Shown: piece by piece, positions 1 through 12,315 of the stretch
Numbering within the stretch: position 1 is the stretch's first letter
Layout of the letters: every line of letters starts with the position of its first letter
Source: Aedes albopictus
Lineage: Eukaryota; Arthropoda; Insecta; Diptera; Culicidae
Length of the DNA: 64,000 bases
NCBI RefSeq assembly: GCF_035046485.1
Contig: NC_085138.1
Location: 326,922,129-326,986,128 of the forward strand
Direction: 5' to 3'
Notes under the pieces: model-generated
The model's input: the letters and a program-made list of their open reading frames with translations, nothing else
Databases searched by the model: none
Told to the model about the DNA's origin: nothing
Translations under genes and position numbers: made by a program

Positions 1-220
1 CTAGACAGGGTGCGGCATCAAGCTTTGTAGGCCCTGAACCTTTTTGTGGAGCTTCTGAGTGTGCTCTACGGATGAAACTAAAAATTTGGGGAATGCCCAC
101 GGTAGAATCTAATTGGAATGTCACGGATTGGAATACCATCTAAGTAAGATTGAAAAAATTCAATCCTCCGAGTGTCGTTTCTGTCAAACGGAAAACGAAA
201 CTGCCGAACATTTACTCTGC
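1..220 (+). pseudogene. LINE RNase H/C-terminal fragment (left part)
   Basis: Reading + codons gives a GAASSFVGPEPFCG stretch, as in the RNase H region of I/LOA-type LINEs. Further on come CRFCQTENETAEHLLC residues, the C-terminal Cys/His motif of the same proteins. A frameshift and stop lie between them (around 140-165), so this is a relic. The motif is cut after its second Cys at about 220 by an insertion, and the same protein resumes at 1359. The N-terminal part lies outside the window. Confidence 0.7.
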
Positions 221-1358
221 CTCCACTTCAATTTCTTGAGGTTTGTGCTAACGTAAGAACCTCGACAATACACATAAGATGCGATGCAAGACAGGACACA
301 ACACTTATACAGTGTATCAAACAATTGTCCGTACAGCAATTTTTTGGTCAAAATAATTTTCCATTTAAATGTTTATAACTTTTTTATTCGTCAATCAAAA
401 ACGCTGAAATTTTGACCATGTATAACCCATATATTAAGGCTCCATTGGTAAAATTTTGAGCGAGATCGGATAAGTTTTCTGAAAGTTATAGAACTTTTAG
501 TAAAACTTATAAGATTTTTGAACACATTTTTAAAACATTATATCTTAATATGTATTGGATGAAACTTTTTCAATCTTTTTTTGTGTTACAGCTTATACCT
601 AAGGCTTTCATATGCAGCTTTGTTTGAGGTTTTATATTCACTACAAAAAATATGAAAAATCTGTACATGTTCAGAGTGTCATTTGGAAATTTATCATATT
701 TTGATCAATAAAAGTGCCAAGTGTTTTCAACTTTTTTAAACTCTCTTAATGTAATATTTTTATACAGGACCTACTAAACTACATATGAAGAGTAGGTCCT
801 ATGGATTTTTGGTTCAGTTAATGCACTTTTATTGGTGGAAAACGTTTGGCAGATTATATGTGCAAAATATGGTAAATTTTAAAACATCGTCAGCTACATA
901 AGCACATTTTTCATATTTTTTGTAGTGAATATAAAACTCCAAACAAAGCTGCATACGAAAGCCTTAGGTATAAGATGTAACACAAAAAAAATTGAAAAAA
1001 TTTCATCGAGTACATACTGAGATATAATGTTTTAAAAATGTGTTCAAAAATATAATAAGTTTCACTAAAAGTTCTATAACTTTCAGAAAACTTATTCGAT
1101 CTCGCTCAAAATTTTACCAATGGAGCTTGAATATATGATTCATGATTGGTCAAATTTTTAGCGTTTTTGATTGACGCATTAAAAAGTTAATAACATTTGA
1201 ATGAAAAATTATTTTGACAAAAAAATTGCTGTATGGACAATTGTTTGATACACTGTAGCTCTTACAACAAATTAAAAGGATTTAAATTTACCTTTTAAGT
1301 CGACCGGTTTCGGGCTCGACGTTGCCCATCGACAGGACGATGTCCGACTCCGGGTGTG
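221..1358. mobile_element. Insertion in the LINE with a 12-bp target duplication
   Basis: CATTTACTCTGC occurs at 209-220 and again at 1359-1370, exactly where the LINE protein is interrupted. A 12-bp target duplication suggests target-primed retroposition. Outside the nested MITE (308-1257) only about 190 bp remain. The right flank reads, on the - strand, as a module with GAAACCGGTCGACTTAAAA, a repeat-type sequence I cannot place in a family with certainty. Confidence 0.55.
308..1257. mobile_element. Long palindromic MITE, TA target site
   Basis: The ends are TACAGTGTATCAAACAATTG and its reverse complement. The arms are several hundred bp and align almost throughout: the left arm from about 310 to 660 matches the reverse complement of 900-1255. 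TA dinucleotides at 308-309 and 1256-1257 form the target duplication expected for Tc1/mariner. No transposase frame is visible, so it is a non-autonomous foldback-type element. Confidence 0.85.
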
Positions 1359-1475
1359 CATTTACTCTGCAACTGTGGAGTACTGTCCCATCAAAAATTG
1401 GCGGTATTTGGTAAAGGGTTTCTAGAGCCCTTGGAAATTTGTAGAAGCAATCCGACAATATTCCTAAATAATGGA
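1359..1475 (+). pseudogene. LINE C-terminal fragment (right part)
   Basis: The + strand reads HLLCNCGVLSHQK then VFGKGFLEPLEI, the continuation of the LINE C-terminus broken at 220. It repeats the HLLC codons because of the 12-bp target duplication. It ends in stops after about 40 codons, as expected near the end of such an ORF. Confidence 0.65.
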
Positions 1476-2364
1476 CGCAGTGGTTAAAAGGCTCTACAGA
1501 TGAGGAAAAAAAATGTCAGGGTCAAAAGATATAGAAGATCAATTTTGGGGTCCAAATGGACCCCAGGTATCCAAAATGGACCATCATTCAAGGTTGCTTG
1601 TGGGTATGACTTGGGGAATCTCCTTGTGTCATTGTTTTGAATTTTTTTTTTTCGGCGATTCCTTTAGGCAATCACTTTCAAAAAAATCTGTCGGTAGGGG
1701 GATTAGGGGCATAATGGACACCCTAAGCAAATCAATGCGTTAGACCTGTACAGAAGAGAAAAACTTAACATATTTAACATCTGTTGGCTTACAACGTTAG
1801 CTTGTTTCTTACGTATTTCAATCATTTACAGCAAATAGAATTTCTTTATTATGAAGAAATAGTGAATTGTAAACCATGTGTCTTTTAGGGCTGGCAGGAA
1901 AGGTACAAAATGGATACCCCTGCACTCTGCATATTTTATGCTATACCTTTGATTACATCGACCAGTTAAGTTATTTCCCTCCAGAGATCAATAACCTAGA
2001 TATAATACTCCATCTTAGGTGAGTATATATAACATCAAAGTTGAATAGATAAACTTCATGCTAAAATAATCGGATTGATTTTTTTTTTAAATTCTCTTAA
2101 TCGCCTAACAGTGTGCAATGCTTGTACATCCTTTCGTAATTACCAGTAATCATTTCGCCCCGAATCGACTACTGCTATTTTGAGTAAATTCCGATCAAAA
2201 AATAAAATACTTCATCCATTGCTAAATCTGCGTATACACGTAGATAATGTAATAATTCACTGATTTTTATGGTGGACACACTCAAACACTCGGAATACCT
2301 TATTCGCTGCTGCTTCGAAATTATAGGAATATGAAAAACATATTTAAATTTCAATGATATTTTT
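1476..2364. other. No gene seen
   Basis: AT-rich sequence. The longest frame (1513-1743, +) shows no recognisable motif. No long inverted repeat or tRNA-like module was seen here. Confidence 0.5.
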
Positions 2365-2803
2365 TACAGGGGATACTCAAAATAACTGGGATAGGTAAAA
2401 ATTTCGCTTTTCAAAAAATGTTCAACTCGCTGTAACTTTTCGAAAAGGGCATCAAATATTTTCAAATTCTTACTGTAAGTTCATCAACTAGTTGTGTATC
2501 AGTGGTCAAAATTTGGAAAAGATCGAGCCATTCTACACGAAGTTATAAAGGTTCTTGAAAAAGGTATAATTATCCGATAGCCAACTTTGAGCTGTTATAC
2601 TTCCAGATTCAATGAACCGAATGCAATAGAATTTTGATCATTTATGACTTATAATGAGCTATTAAAAGCTTTTGACTAAACTTAAAATTCTTTACACAAA
2701 AGAAAATTATTACGATTGGATTATTTTTCTAATATACCACAAATTTATCCAATACTTCATCATCGTTTCAAAATTCGAGATAGTAATTATAGTTTATTTA
2801 AAT

Positions 2804-2878
2804 GACGGGCTTGGTAGTCTAGTGGCTACCGCTTCTGATTCGTATGCAGAAGGTCATGGGTTCAATCCCTGGCCCGTC
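2804..2878 (+). tRNA. tRNA-like head of the SINE (intact acceptor stem)
   Basis: The 7-bp acceptor stem GACGGGC/GCCCGTC is perfect. The T arm GGGTTCAATCCC is intact. The anticodon arm pairs TTCTG with CAGAA around a 9-nt loop, longer than the normal 7. It is therefore better read as a SINE promoter head with internal A and B boxes than as a working tRNA gene. Confidence 0.55.
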
Positions 2879-3496
2879 CCTTTTCATCCTACTTTGTATC
2901 TTTCTATCCACTTCATCTCTCTCTCTCTTCTTTACATATACAACTCATGTATATTCATATGTTCATAGCCATCGCTAGAACCAGAAACGAATTGGGAAAA
3001 AGTCGTTTCCCTCCCTTCCAATTTCCACTCACAGCACAGTGTATATAACGCCTACAAGTTATGCAACCAAAGCGTGCTGTGCCGCTTGACCTTATTCACC
3101 TCATTTCACCACACAATCTATCACCTTACGAACACTATAAATAACCCCCTATCCATGGATCGCATCACCGAGCCAACGGTGACTCCCAGATCTCCCATCC
3201 TTTCCGTCTAACAAATACCCCAGTCCGTGCTGGATGTGGGGATGCAGAGGTGATCTCGGTCTTTAGTAGCAACAACCAGCACACTCTAACATTCCTTTCC
3301 CTTCCCAACTGACTATAAGGACGTGGCCGGCGCCGGTATTGATCCAAAATGTATGAGCTGCTAGAATTGCACTTTGAGAATAAGTGGAGTGTCCCAGCCC
3401 TTATTCATTTGGATCTCAGTGCACTTGGTACCAGCTCAGATCAATAACGGAGTAGCAACCATTGGCATGTATAGTCAGATTTGATCGTTGATGATC
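2804..3496 (+). mobile_element. tRNA-headed SINE-like retroposon, 693 bp, with 12-bp TSD
   Basis: GTTTATTTAAAT flanks the unit at 2792-2803 and 3497-3508, a perfect 12-bp target duplication. The first 75 nt form a tRNA-like head: GACGGGC (2804-2810) pairs with GCCCGTC (2872-2878), an A box lies around 2812-2825, and the B box GGTTCAATCC is followed by a T-arm closing stem. The remainder is non-coding and ends in a TTGATCGTTGATGATC tail. The length exceeds that of typical insect SINEs (about 200-450 bp), so it may be a composite. Confidence 0.75.
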
Positions 3497-4119
3497 GTTT
3501 ATTTAAATTCCCTCTAATTGACTTCAATATGAATATGTTTTGAAAGGAAGTAACAAAATAACCGACATTAAATTGAAAAAGTAATGGGATGCATATAAAA
3601 AATAGATAAATTTACTAAAAAACATAGAATAAATGAAACCACCATTACTTTTTTTCTTATTAATAATTTCAAATTAAGTAAACTGTTTTTCAAAGTTCAT
3701 TATATAAGTCATAAATGATCAAAATTTCATTGCATTCGGTTCATTGAATCAGGAGATATAACAGCTCAAAGTTGGCTATCGGATAACTATACCTTTTTCT
3801 AGAATCTTTATAACTTCGTGTAGAATGGCCCGATCTTTTCCAAATTTGAACACTGATACACAACTAGTTGATGAACTTACAGTAAAAATTTGAGAATATT
3901 TGATGCCCTTTTCAAAAAGTTACAGCGAGTTGAACATTTTTTGAAAAGTGAAAATTTTACCTGTCCCAGTTATTTTGAGTATCCCCTGTATATACAAATA
4001 CAAATGGTACTTAAGGAAAATAGAAAAATGACCAAAACAGGGATGTCCATTTCTCTCCAGGAGTCCATTATGCCCCGATCTTCCCTATATCTGTAGCAAC
4101 TGAAATGCCGTGTCATTTA

Positions 4120-5870
4120 TTGACTCGGGCGGATTTCGCGCCAACTCGAACGAATGTTGGTCGCACCATCTCAGATGACAATGAAACTTTCTGGGTGTGT
4201 AGACCTTGACTACACTGAGGATACTGTTCGTATGTTTTTCATAGTTGCCATCTTATGAATCATTTATTTTTATTTTTTTTATCATTTCATAGTTCTCGTA
4301 TGCTTTTCATACATCGAAAAGCGAAATCCATAAGACTTGGCGTATGAGAAATCTCATAAGGAGCATCGTTTAAAAATCATAAGATGTGTTATGAAACACC
4401 ATTGCCAGAAAACTGCAAAACCTTTTATTGGCTTCTAACCACTTCAACTTCCGAAGCGTCGATGGGCGAATAAGTAAAGCACGCACTCGCCAACCTTGAC
4501 GTTTCAGGTTTGATTCCAGGTTGCGATTTTTTTGAATTTGTGCAAATTATTTCATGAAAATATGTGTGATAGTCATAAGACATAGTTTCAGTTTTTATAC
4601 GTTTTCGGTATGCTTTTCATAAGTGAGTGTTATGAAATTTATACAGTAACAGTATGACAATAACAGTTGGCACTTTGAATCCAAAATCATAGTTCGTAAC
4701 TATGATTTTCTCAAGAAATTCTTGTGGCAAAAAATCATAGTTGGTTCGTATGATTTTCGGAGTTGCAGTTTCCTCAGTGTAGGTAAGCCACTTTGCATAC
4801 TTAGTTTCTTCAAAAATTATCTAGACTATCTTTTGAAAAGGGCTAAACTTTTTTTTACCGTTTTTTTAATGTGTTTATTAAAAAAAATGACTACTCCTAC
4901 AAGAAAGTGTTGTATGGGTAATTGTCAGTAAATACGTCAAGTTTCAAGAAAAAAAAAATATTGAAAAAATTCAAAATTGAGCCCTACACTAAAAAAATCG
5001 TTTTAAAAAATTCAAAGTCGATTTACAAAAAACACCAACTTCGATTTCGATGAACTTTTGTCTCCAGATAGATAAAAATATGTTCCCTACCAACCGTCCA
5101 TACACTACAAGATGGGCACCTTAAAAGAAAAAAAGTTTTTCTGACAAAAACTTTTTCATGTCCAAATGATTTTTTTTCAGTGTCTTTTGTTATCAAAAAC
5201 TAAACCAGTGCAGGTCGTAATCGTCTCAGAATCCAATGAAATTTGTTAGGAGATTGTGTCTCATTTATTCAAAGAGATTTTGGCTTATTCATTCAATCAA
5301 TTCATTTTTTATATTCAAATGAATACTTAAATGTATTCTCTTATGAAATGACGAATTTTGCCCCAAATCGTATTTGGAGTTAGCAGCACCTTCTCAGATT
5401 ACAATGAAACTTTCTTTGAGTGTAGACCTTGACTAGATAAGCCACTGTGCATACTTAGTTTCTTCAAAATTTATCTAGACTGTCTTTTGAAAACATATTT
5501 TTTTTTCAAATGCATTTAGTAAAAAAAAATGACCACTCCCACAAAAAAGTGTTGTATGGGTGATTTTCACAAAATAATTCAAAATGAAAAAAAAAATGAA
5601 AGAAAACCAAATTGAGCCATTTAGTGCCATATTTAGTGACTTTCACCCATACAACACTTTCTGGTAGGAGTAGTCATTTTTTTAAACACATTTGATAAAA
5701 ATTGGTAAAAAAGTTTAGCCCTTTTCAAAAGATAGTCTAGATAATTTTTGAAGAAACTAAGTATGCAAAGTGGCTTATCTAGTCAAGTTCTATACACCCA
5801 GAAAGTCTCATTGTAATCTGAGAGGGTGCTACCAACTCCGAATACGAATTGGGGTGAAATTCGTCCTCGG
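4120..5870. mobile_element. Composite foldback repeat with three copies of one module
   Basis: A module running CTCAGATTACAATGAAACTT to TAGACCTTGACTAGATAAGC and on to CTTTTGAAAAGGGC occurs direct at about 4168-4850 (interrupted), direct at about 5390-5500, and inverted at about 5690-5835. The inverted pair makes this a foldback structure. No coding potential was recognised. Confidence 0.65.
4211..4781. mobile_element. TA-flanked MITE inside the foldback repeat
   Basis: The ends are TACACTGAGGATACTG and CAGTTTCCTCAGTGTA, with TA at 4211-4212 and 4780-4781. Removing it joins CTTGACTA to GGTAAGCC, close to the uninterrupted copy near 5435 (CTTGACTAGATAAGCC). The interior has a tRNA-like stretch near 4455-4530 with a B-box-like GGTTTGATTCC, possibly an old SINE head. 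Confidence 0.75.
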
Positions 5871-6075
5871 TAGCTTAGTTGGTAAAGCACTAGTCTAGCG
5901 TATAAGCGTCACAGGATAGTGGGTTTGAATCTCTTCTAAGCTGTGGATTTTTTTTCCTAATTAAACCAATAAATCACCCATCTGTACAAACACACGTTGA
6001 GCAATATGAAAATCATAATTGACCACACGGATTGGTTTCACCGAAAATTTGCACTTTAGGTGAGTCATAAAATAG
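5862..6075 (+). mobile_element. tRNA-related SINE copy
   Basis: The head TCCTCGGTAGCTTAGTTGGT carries an A-box-like sequence, followed about 50 nt later by a diverged B box (GGGTTTGAATCTC). A T-run and AT-rich tail follow. The 3' boundary is approximate and no clear target duplication was found. Confidence 0.5.
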
Positions 6076-6157
6076 AAAGTTCATTTACAGAATACATATA
6101 CCAAAAATCGGAAATTATTTGCTGAATGCGTTTGGCATGTATGGTCAAATGTGTCAC

Positions 6158-7105
6158 TATAGACTGGTTCAGAAATTATAAATACACTAACGATTAACTG
6201 CTATTTCAATTTGAGAACAATATTCAAAAAAGATTCTTCTAGCTCTTATAGTAAACAGGCTAATGAAGCAAATTATACCAATTTTGTTGATGTTTCTGGT
6301 AAAAATTAAAAAATTGGGCTCTGTAAACAAGATGATTAAAATTTGAAGTTGCACAAAGTGGTCAAAAATGTAGCATAATAGAAAAGAAAAAAATCTCACG
6401 GATGAAATATTTAATTTCCAAACACAATAAAAATTGTTTTATCGATGATAAAAAATATTTCTCGATTGGTAAGAGTAATTTTTACTGGAATATTTGATCA
6501 AGAACCACCATTGCGGTCAACACCAGTAACACCAGTAACAACAAACGTTGAGCAAACGAATGTCTTAATCACTGCTCACTGCATTCGTTTTTATGGTATG
6601 GCAAGCTTTGCCATCTGAAGGATCGAATGAACTGAAAAAATAAGTCTGTTTAGATTAAATGCGTTCAGGAAAGCTAAGAAACTGTGTAGTTGTTCTTATG
6701 TTCCGTAGAAAATTCAAAAAAATAAGAAACTTGATCTCAGAAAAAAAATGTTGTGGAAATGCCTTTATCGATTTTTCTCAAACTTTGATCAAGGCATTCC
6801 ATTGACAACTTGTTGAGAAAGCGAATGTGATAAAAATTTAGATAATTTTTGGTATTCAGTGATAAATTATGTTGAAATCATTAAAAAATACCTTTGTGCA
6901 AATGCAAATTTGGAAATTGGAAAATTAAGTTATTTGTTAGAGAACTCGACTGTTCTTTAGAATATCAAGACAATTGAAAGGAAATATAAAAATATGGAGT
7001 ACATTATGCAATACTCTGAAAGAAGTAGGTAAAAATCATTAGATTAGTTCATTTACTTTAATGAACATGAACAAAGTGTATTTATAATTTCTGAAACAGT
7101 CTATA
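6158..7105. mobile_element. MITE with TATAGACTGG termini
   Basis: TATAGACTGGTTCAGAAATT at 6158 is mirrored by AATTTCTGAAACAGTCTATA ending at 7105. TA at each end suggests a Tc1/mariner-type target. About 950 bp, AT-rich, no long frame. Confidence 0.7.
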
Positions 7106-7109
7106 ATAA

Positions 7110-8190
7110 ATTTTTGAATTCAAACGTCCGTTTATCGATTGAAGCTTTCAATTTTAGGTTACTGTTATGGAAAAAAACATCTAGTTGGCTTCGTTTAGGC
7201 GTATTGTGAGTGCCGCGAAGTGAGGGTTCGATTCCCGATTCAGTTGGAGGAAACTTTTCGTCAAACGAAAAATCCTCCACTGGCCTACTGGGTGTTATCT
7301 GTGTTGTCCGTTGCCTAATGTAAGTGATTGTTCAGTCTGTGCAACCTCTGGTTGAAGACGGTGTAGTGTCTTTTTTTTTAAGTTCAAGTAGCTGTAACTT
7401 TTCATAGAGTGCATAAAAAATCTCAAATTTTGACTGTTTGTCAACCTATTATAGGTGCATCATTGGTACACATTTGGCTCGATTGGCTGATCTTTCGCGT
7501 TGTTTCTTTTTTCGTAATACACTATATTTAGGACAACTAATTTTTGAACTGGCATATCTCGGAAACCAGTGAACTGAATTGAATGAAATTTTTAACGTTT
7601 AACAATATATTGATACAATATAAAATGTAATATTTTCTAACGACCAATAAAGTTATAACGGATGGACATTTTCACCCATATAGGTGAAAATAAATCAAAT
7701 TCACAACACCACACAAAAATTACTAAATGTTTTCTTCCTCGAATCCAAATAGGCTCTATTATATCTTATTATAGATATCTTGAGAACAAAAGTAGAAAAT
7801 TTTTGGATATGAAAACAAAAATTTAATGACACTGATATAAAAAAAAAATACATTTTTTTCAAAAAAAAAATCCAAAAAGTGTCAAATTATCATAATTTTT
7901 TTCAACGCCCAAAAAATACCTATGTTTTAAAGATTTGTGAAGCATAAATATATTGTTGATAAACGTTTGAAATTCCATTCATTTCAATTCTCTAGTTTCC
8001 AAAATATAACAGTTCAAAAAAAGTTGTCTAACATATAGTGTTTACGAGAACGTTTCTAGCTTTGCAAGAGATTAAAAAATCGAGCTCAAATTTGTACCAG
8101 TCTATTACAGGTTAACAAACAGCCAAAATTTGAGAATTTTTGATGCCTTCTATTTAAAGTAACAGCATGTTGAACTTTTGTGCGAGAGAA
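7110..8190. mobile_element. Palindromic MITE, approximate ends
   Basis: Sequence around 7382-7620 (AAGTTCAAGTAGCTGTAACT through AACTGAATTGAATGAAATTT) is matched in reverse complement at about 7960-8180. The arms are diverged and the left end is disturbed by the SINE, so the outer limits are uncertain. Confidence 0.6.
7178..7378 (+). mobile_element. SINE copy (family with TTTTCGTCAAACGAAAAATC core)
   Basis: The head ends in a B box (GGGTTCGATTCCCGA). The conserved body contains AACTTTTCGTCAAACGAAAA and GTTCAGTCTGTGCAACCTCT. The same body recurs at 40268-40422, so this is a dispersed tRNA-related SINE family. It interrupts the left arm of the palindromic element that follows. Confidence 0.7.
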
Positions 8191-9505
8191 AAATAGTAGC
8201 CTACCCAAAACAGTTGAGCCACCCTCTTTCCCGATTATTGCGGGTATAGGCTTCATATAGATAAAAGACAAAATTTGTTACTGATTTGCTGGGAATAAAT
8301 GTTGAAAACACAAACAATAACTGACATTTTCTGTTATTCCCTAAAAGCGTAAGTGAATTCCGCCATTCAGCTACTAAATTTCAATTCCTTCTGACCACGT
8401 TATCCTAGTTGAAAAAAAAAACATGTTTATAAGAAATGTAGTCCCAAACTTTCATTGGTTTATTGTTCAGCAATATGATACTATCCAACACTTCCTATCA
8501 GTCCATACGCAGTGCAAATTTTCGCCGTTGATATTGTTATCTGAGCACGTCATCGTCATCATCATGATGGCTGTTTAATAACGTGCCGCCTTTATTGAGG
8601 TAGCCATTATGTAAATATAATATTATGAATGCAGACACGTTTTTTTACTGCTTTTTCCGAGTATAATAGTAAAACCTGTTGATTTGTTTACACTGTTATC
8701 AAGTCTGACATTGTTTGCATTGTCTCGTTATTAGTTGCAAACCGTAGGAATACAATCTGGTCAAGTGCTCCGGCTTGTGTTTTAATCCTCGTTTACCGTA
8801 GCGTAATTGATTTATGCCTATTTTTCAAATAAACTTCAGAATCATTTCCGTTCAATTGATTCCATTGTCGATTGTTAAAACCTATTTCACCTGACCGATC
8901 GAAAGCGAATGAAATCCAACACCACTTATGCCACTTCCCATAATCATAACATCCCATCCAGTCAGTGGAGCATTGCCCCAGTCAGGAAGAATCCCTTAAC
9001 ACGGTCAGTGTTGTAAGGATTCCCCATGTGGAAGATTCTTTCCACTGCATTGCACTCATTAGCCATGCTTGATGTACTTTCGGAATTTTCGGACGAGAAT
9101 ACAATCACGCACCGTTTAGATCCTCGAGGCGGGTGCGGCTCATCACTTTCCGATGCACTCACGAATAATGGGAGAGAGGACACTTCAAGTCTCCGTCAAG
9201 TTGAAACTTGAGACGACTTTTGAGATGGTTCTTGATACAAAGTACAAAATATGAAAATCAATTACATGATTTTGGATTGGGGTCCTTTAGGACGAAACGA
9301 CGACCACTTGAAGGGTCAGTCGTGTTTTGGATCCGTTGCTGAACGGAGGTTGGTTTTTTAAGTTGAAGTAATTGGTGCTTCGTCGATATTTTTTGTGAAT
9401 TTTTTTCTGATCATTTGAACCCGTAAGTGTTATGCAATAACAATTTGTTTATTGTTTGTGCAATGAATGGAATAATGTAGTAGGACAATGCATGTGAGTA
9501 GCTTA
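8191..9505. other. No recognisable gene
   Basis: Lower-repeat sequence. Two overlapping frames on opposite strands (8962-9183 - and 9026-9211 +) have mixed, gene-like composition but no domain I recognise and no convincing splice context, so neither is called as a gene. Confidence 0.4.
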
Positions 9506-9509
9506 ATAA

Positions 9510-10124
9510 CCCTCTAATAGCCAATCCCGCCTTTAGACGGGGTATAGATTGAGCATTTTTGTAATTTTTGTTTCGCCGAAAATCTTTTTTTTTTATTTTT
9601 GGATGATATTTAGGACTGTTCTGTATATCTCAAAATGGTTTTTGGTGTATTTTAAAGGGTGTTTAGATTTTTTATAAATCATTGAAAATTTGATGTTTTA
9701 GTCACCTTTTAGAAGTCATTGTTTATTTTGTATTCAATCGCTACAATTAACATATTTTAATTTTTTCCCAAATCATTCTATCCTTGTTTAATAGTTTAAG
9801 GGAATCGAACACACTCTGAAATTATTTTCCTTAAAATTACTCGAAAAACAAAATTTTCTGTGAAAAAAATTTAAAATAATAATATTTCAACAATAATCAT
9901 AAAATCTCAAAATGTTTTCATCTCAAAAAATCCGTTCCCCAAATTGGCTTCCAGGAAAAATATAAATGTGTGGGAATGTTCATAAATAAAAATTAGAAAA
10001 ATCAAAAACTGAAATTCACGAAATCGAGAATTAAAAAGAATCATCTTCCAAAACATGTTTAAATCGATTTTAGATGACGAAAAATGATATTTAGATCAAA
10101 ATCAAAAATTTGGGTATTAGAGGG
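9510..10124. mobile_element. MITE with CCCTCTAATA termini and ATAA flanks
   Basis: CCCTCTAATAGCC at the left and GGGTATTAGAGGG at the right are inverted repeats. Each is flanked outside by ATAA (9506-9509, 10125-10128), a likely 4-bp target duplication. AT-rich interior with no frame. Confidence 0.65.
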
Positions 10125-10129
10125 ATAAA

Positions 10130-11350
10130 TATCTTTCTAATTTTACTGTGAACGATACATATGGGGATTTTTTTTATTGTACAAATTGGTACGAAGGTTC
10201 TCAGAATTTAATGATTGTTTTTATAGGTAATGCTATGAAAAAAAAACAGAAAAAATCAAGGTCACCACCTTCTTTAAAAAATCATAACTTAAGAACGAAG
10301 CATCGTAGAAACAGTTTTTTTTTGTGAAATCATAAACAACTTTTCTCAGCAATTAAACTGTTGAATTATTGTCGATGTCCGGGAAGATCCCAACAAATAT
10401 ATTTTTAAAAGGAAATTTTATCATCTATATTCTGTAAAATTTTCAAGATGTGGTTTTTCTCCATTTCAGTAATGACCAATTTTGTGGAAATTGTCCAATG
10501 CCGAAAAACTTCCGAAGACCGCAAAGTGATCCAACCCTTGTGAAAAAAGTTTTAACGTACAGATTGCCCAGTTTATCATTCAACATGTAAAGGAATAACA
10601 TCAATAATAAAATCTCAATTTTTGGCCTAAATTACCAAGCGAATAACTTCTTAAAGAAGCGTCGGATCGCTTTGCAGTCTTCGGCAAGGTTTTTCAGCAT
10701 ATCCTAGGCTATACTTTAACGTCATTAGTTACATTGTATTAGACAAAATAATTCAACTTATGAATAAAATGCGAAAAAGTACGTTTTTCCATACTAAATT
10801 CCATACAAATTACAATCGCAATGCGGAATACGGGGACGCAACCAATCGCTTCCAAATTTGCACAGTTGTTTTGGACGCCAATACAGATTGAAAAAGATTT
10901 GTTCCGGGTTGATGCGATCAAGGTAAAAGTTTCTCCATACAACGTTAATCCACTCTAATGTTTACTTTTCGTGTATATGCCATTGCTTAGGACTACCATA
11001 TTTCAAAATATGTATTCATGTTTTATGACTCTCAAAGTTTAATTTAGTTTATGGATGTTTTCAAATTCTACCATCGTCAATTCTGAACCTGGATCAAATT
11101 AATGACTTATTAGAATGCCCAAACTTATGAATTATAAAATTCAAAAAACGAACAGGTTCATAAATAATGCTATTTTAGTCAAAAACCGGCTTCGAAATTG
11201 AAATTATTAACAGCAGGCTTTTTCTTCCTCCCCTGTTGGGGAAATTAAGCCACTGCGTCCAATAACCTGAACTTTTGTAGCATAACACCAGCAGGCTTAC
11301 TCCACTCTTTCAAGAAATGACATCTAACATTGTTGACATTTTGTAACAGA
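10130..11350. other. Degenerate repeat sequence, no gene
   Basis: A weak inverted repeat around GCCGAAAAACTTCCGAAGAC (10501) and TTGCAGTCTTCGGCAAGG (10674) suggests an old MITE. Nothing else could be supported. The - strand frame at 10739-10942 has no recognisable motif. Confidence 0.4.
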
Positions 11351-11354
11351 TTTA

Positions 11355-12313
11355 CCCGGGTAGAGCTTAATGGCAAAAGAATGGCAAATTTTACCATTAA
11401 AACAGAATGTTTGAATGGCAAAATATGTTATTTGTTTGTTTGAAATAAGAGTTAAAATAACAAAAATAATAACAAAATTTTGGTAGCAGAAAAACATAAA
11501 AATAACTTATTTTGCCATTGTAATAACAAAGTAATGGTAAAGCATGCGGATTAAATTGAAGAACAAAATAAGTTATTATTGAGATATTGATAACAAAATA
11601 AGACCCAAATTAACTGTTATCGGTGAATAACAAAATATGACATTTTTGAGTTATTGATAACAGAATAAGAACAAATTTAGCTGTTTATGTGACGATCAAA
11701 ATAATGGTAGGTTTAATTGTTCAAATTCAATTTTAAAATAATGGTAGATTCAGTTATTATTTCAAAGTAGCAGAAGAAAAGTAAAATGAACTATTTCTTT
11801 TTTTTATTCAATAAAATTTAAGTTCATCAATCAATGTAAAAACAGTTTTATTTTGTGGAAATAAAAACTCAAAATGAAACGAACTTAAAAATCAAATTCA
11901 CTTTGATGAACGTAGCCACCGTTATGCTTGAAATATACAATATAATAGTTAATGGTATATTAAGAGTAAAATATGTTATGGTGCCTAATGTTTATAAATA
12001 ATTTCTCGCAATATCAAAATAATGGTAAATTTAGCTAGGAATGTAAATTATGTTATTGTTTTGATATTTTATACAATTCATTATAGAAGGTGCTTAATTG
12101 CAAGTTTTACCATGATAGTAATTTTTGTTATTGATGTGTTATTTAGCATTATTCATGAATAACATATCAATGACAAGATTTGCTATGATTGTATATTTTG
12201 CTATTGATTAGCCATTTTAAGTTTTTCATAATAACAGAAGAATGGAAAAACGAGATATGATGGCAAAACCAGTTATTATGTTGTCCTTTGTTTGCCATTA
12301 GCCTCTACCCGGG
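11355..12313. mobile_element. AT-rich MITE with CCCGGGTAGAG termini, 2-bp target
   Basis: The ends CCCGGGTAGAGCTTAATGGC and GCCATTAGCCTCTACCCGGG are inverted repeats with TA outside each (11353-11354, 12314-12315). The interior is unusually rich in AATAACA/TGTTATT motifs. The same composition and related ends (CCCGAGCAGA) appear at 49891-57656, so these look like one superfamily. Confidence 0.75.
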
Positions 12314-12315
12314 TA

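Larger units (their letters stand above)
2365..3990. mobile_element. Palindromic Tc1/mariner-type MITE interrupted by a SINE
   Basis: The termini are TACAGGGGATACTCAAAATA and its complement, with TA at 2365-2366 and 3989-3990. The left arm 2367-2680 is matched by the reverse complement of 3680-3988 at high identity. The centre has been displaced by the retroposon at 2804-3496. There is no transposase frame. Confidence 0.85.

Noticed and set aside
5862..5945. Functional tRNA gene
   Set aside because: Acceptor and T-arm pairing is incomplete and it is followed by a SINE-type tail, so it is a SINE head.
8962..9211. Small gene on either strand
   Set aside because: Two opposed short frames with gene-like composition but no homology I recognise. 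Kept only as an unassigned interval.
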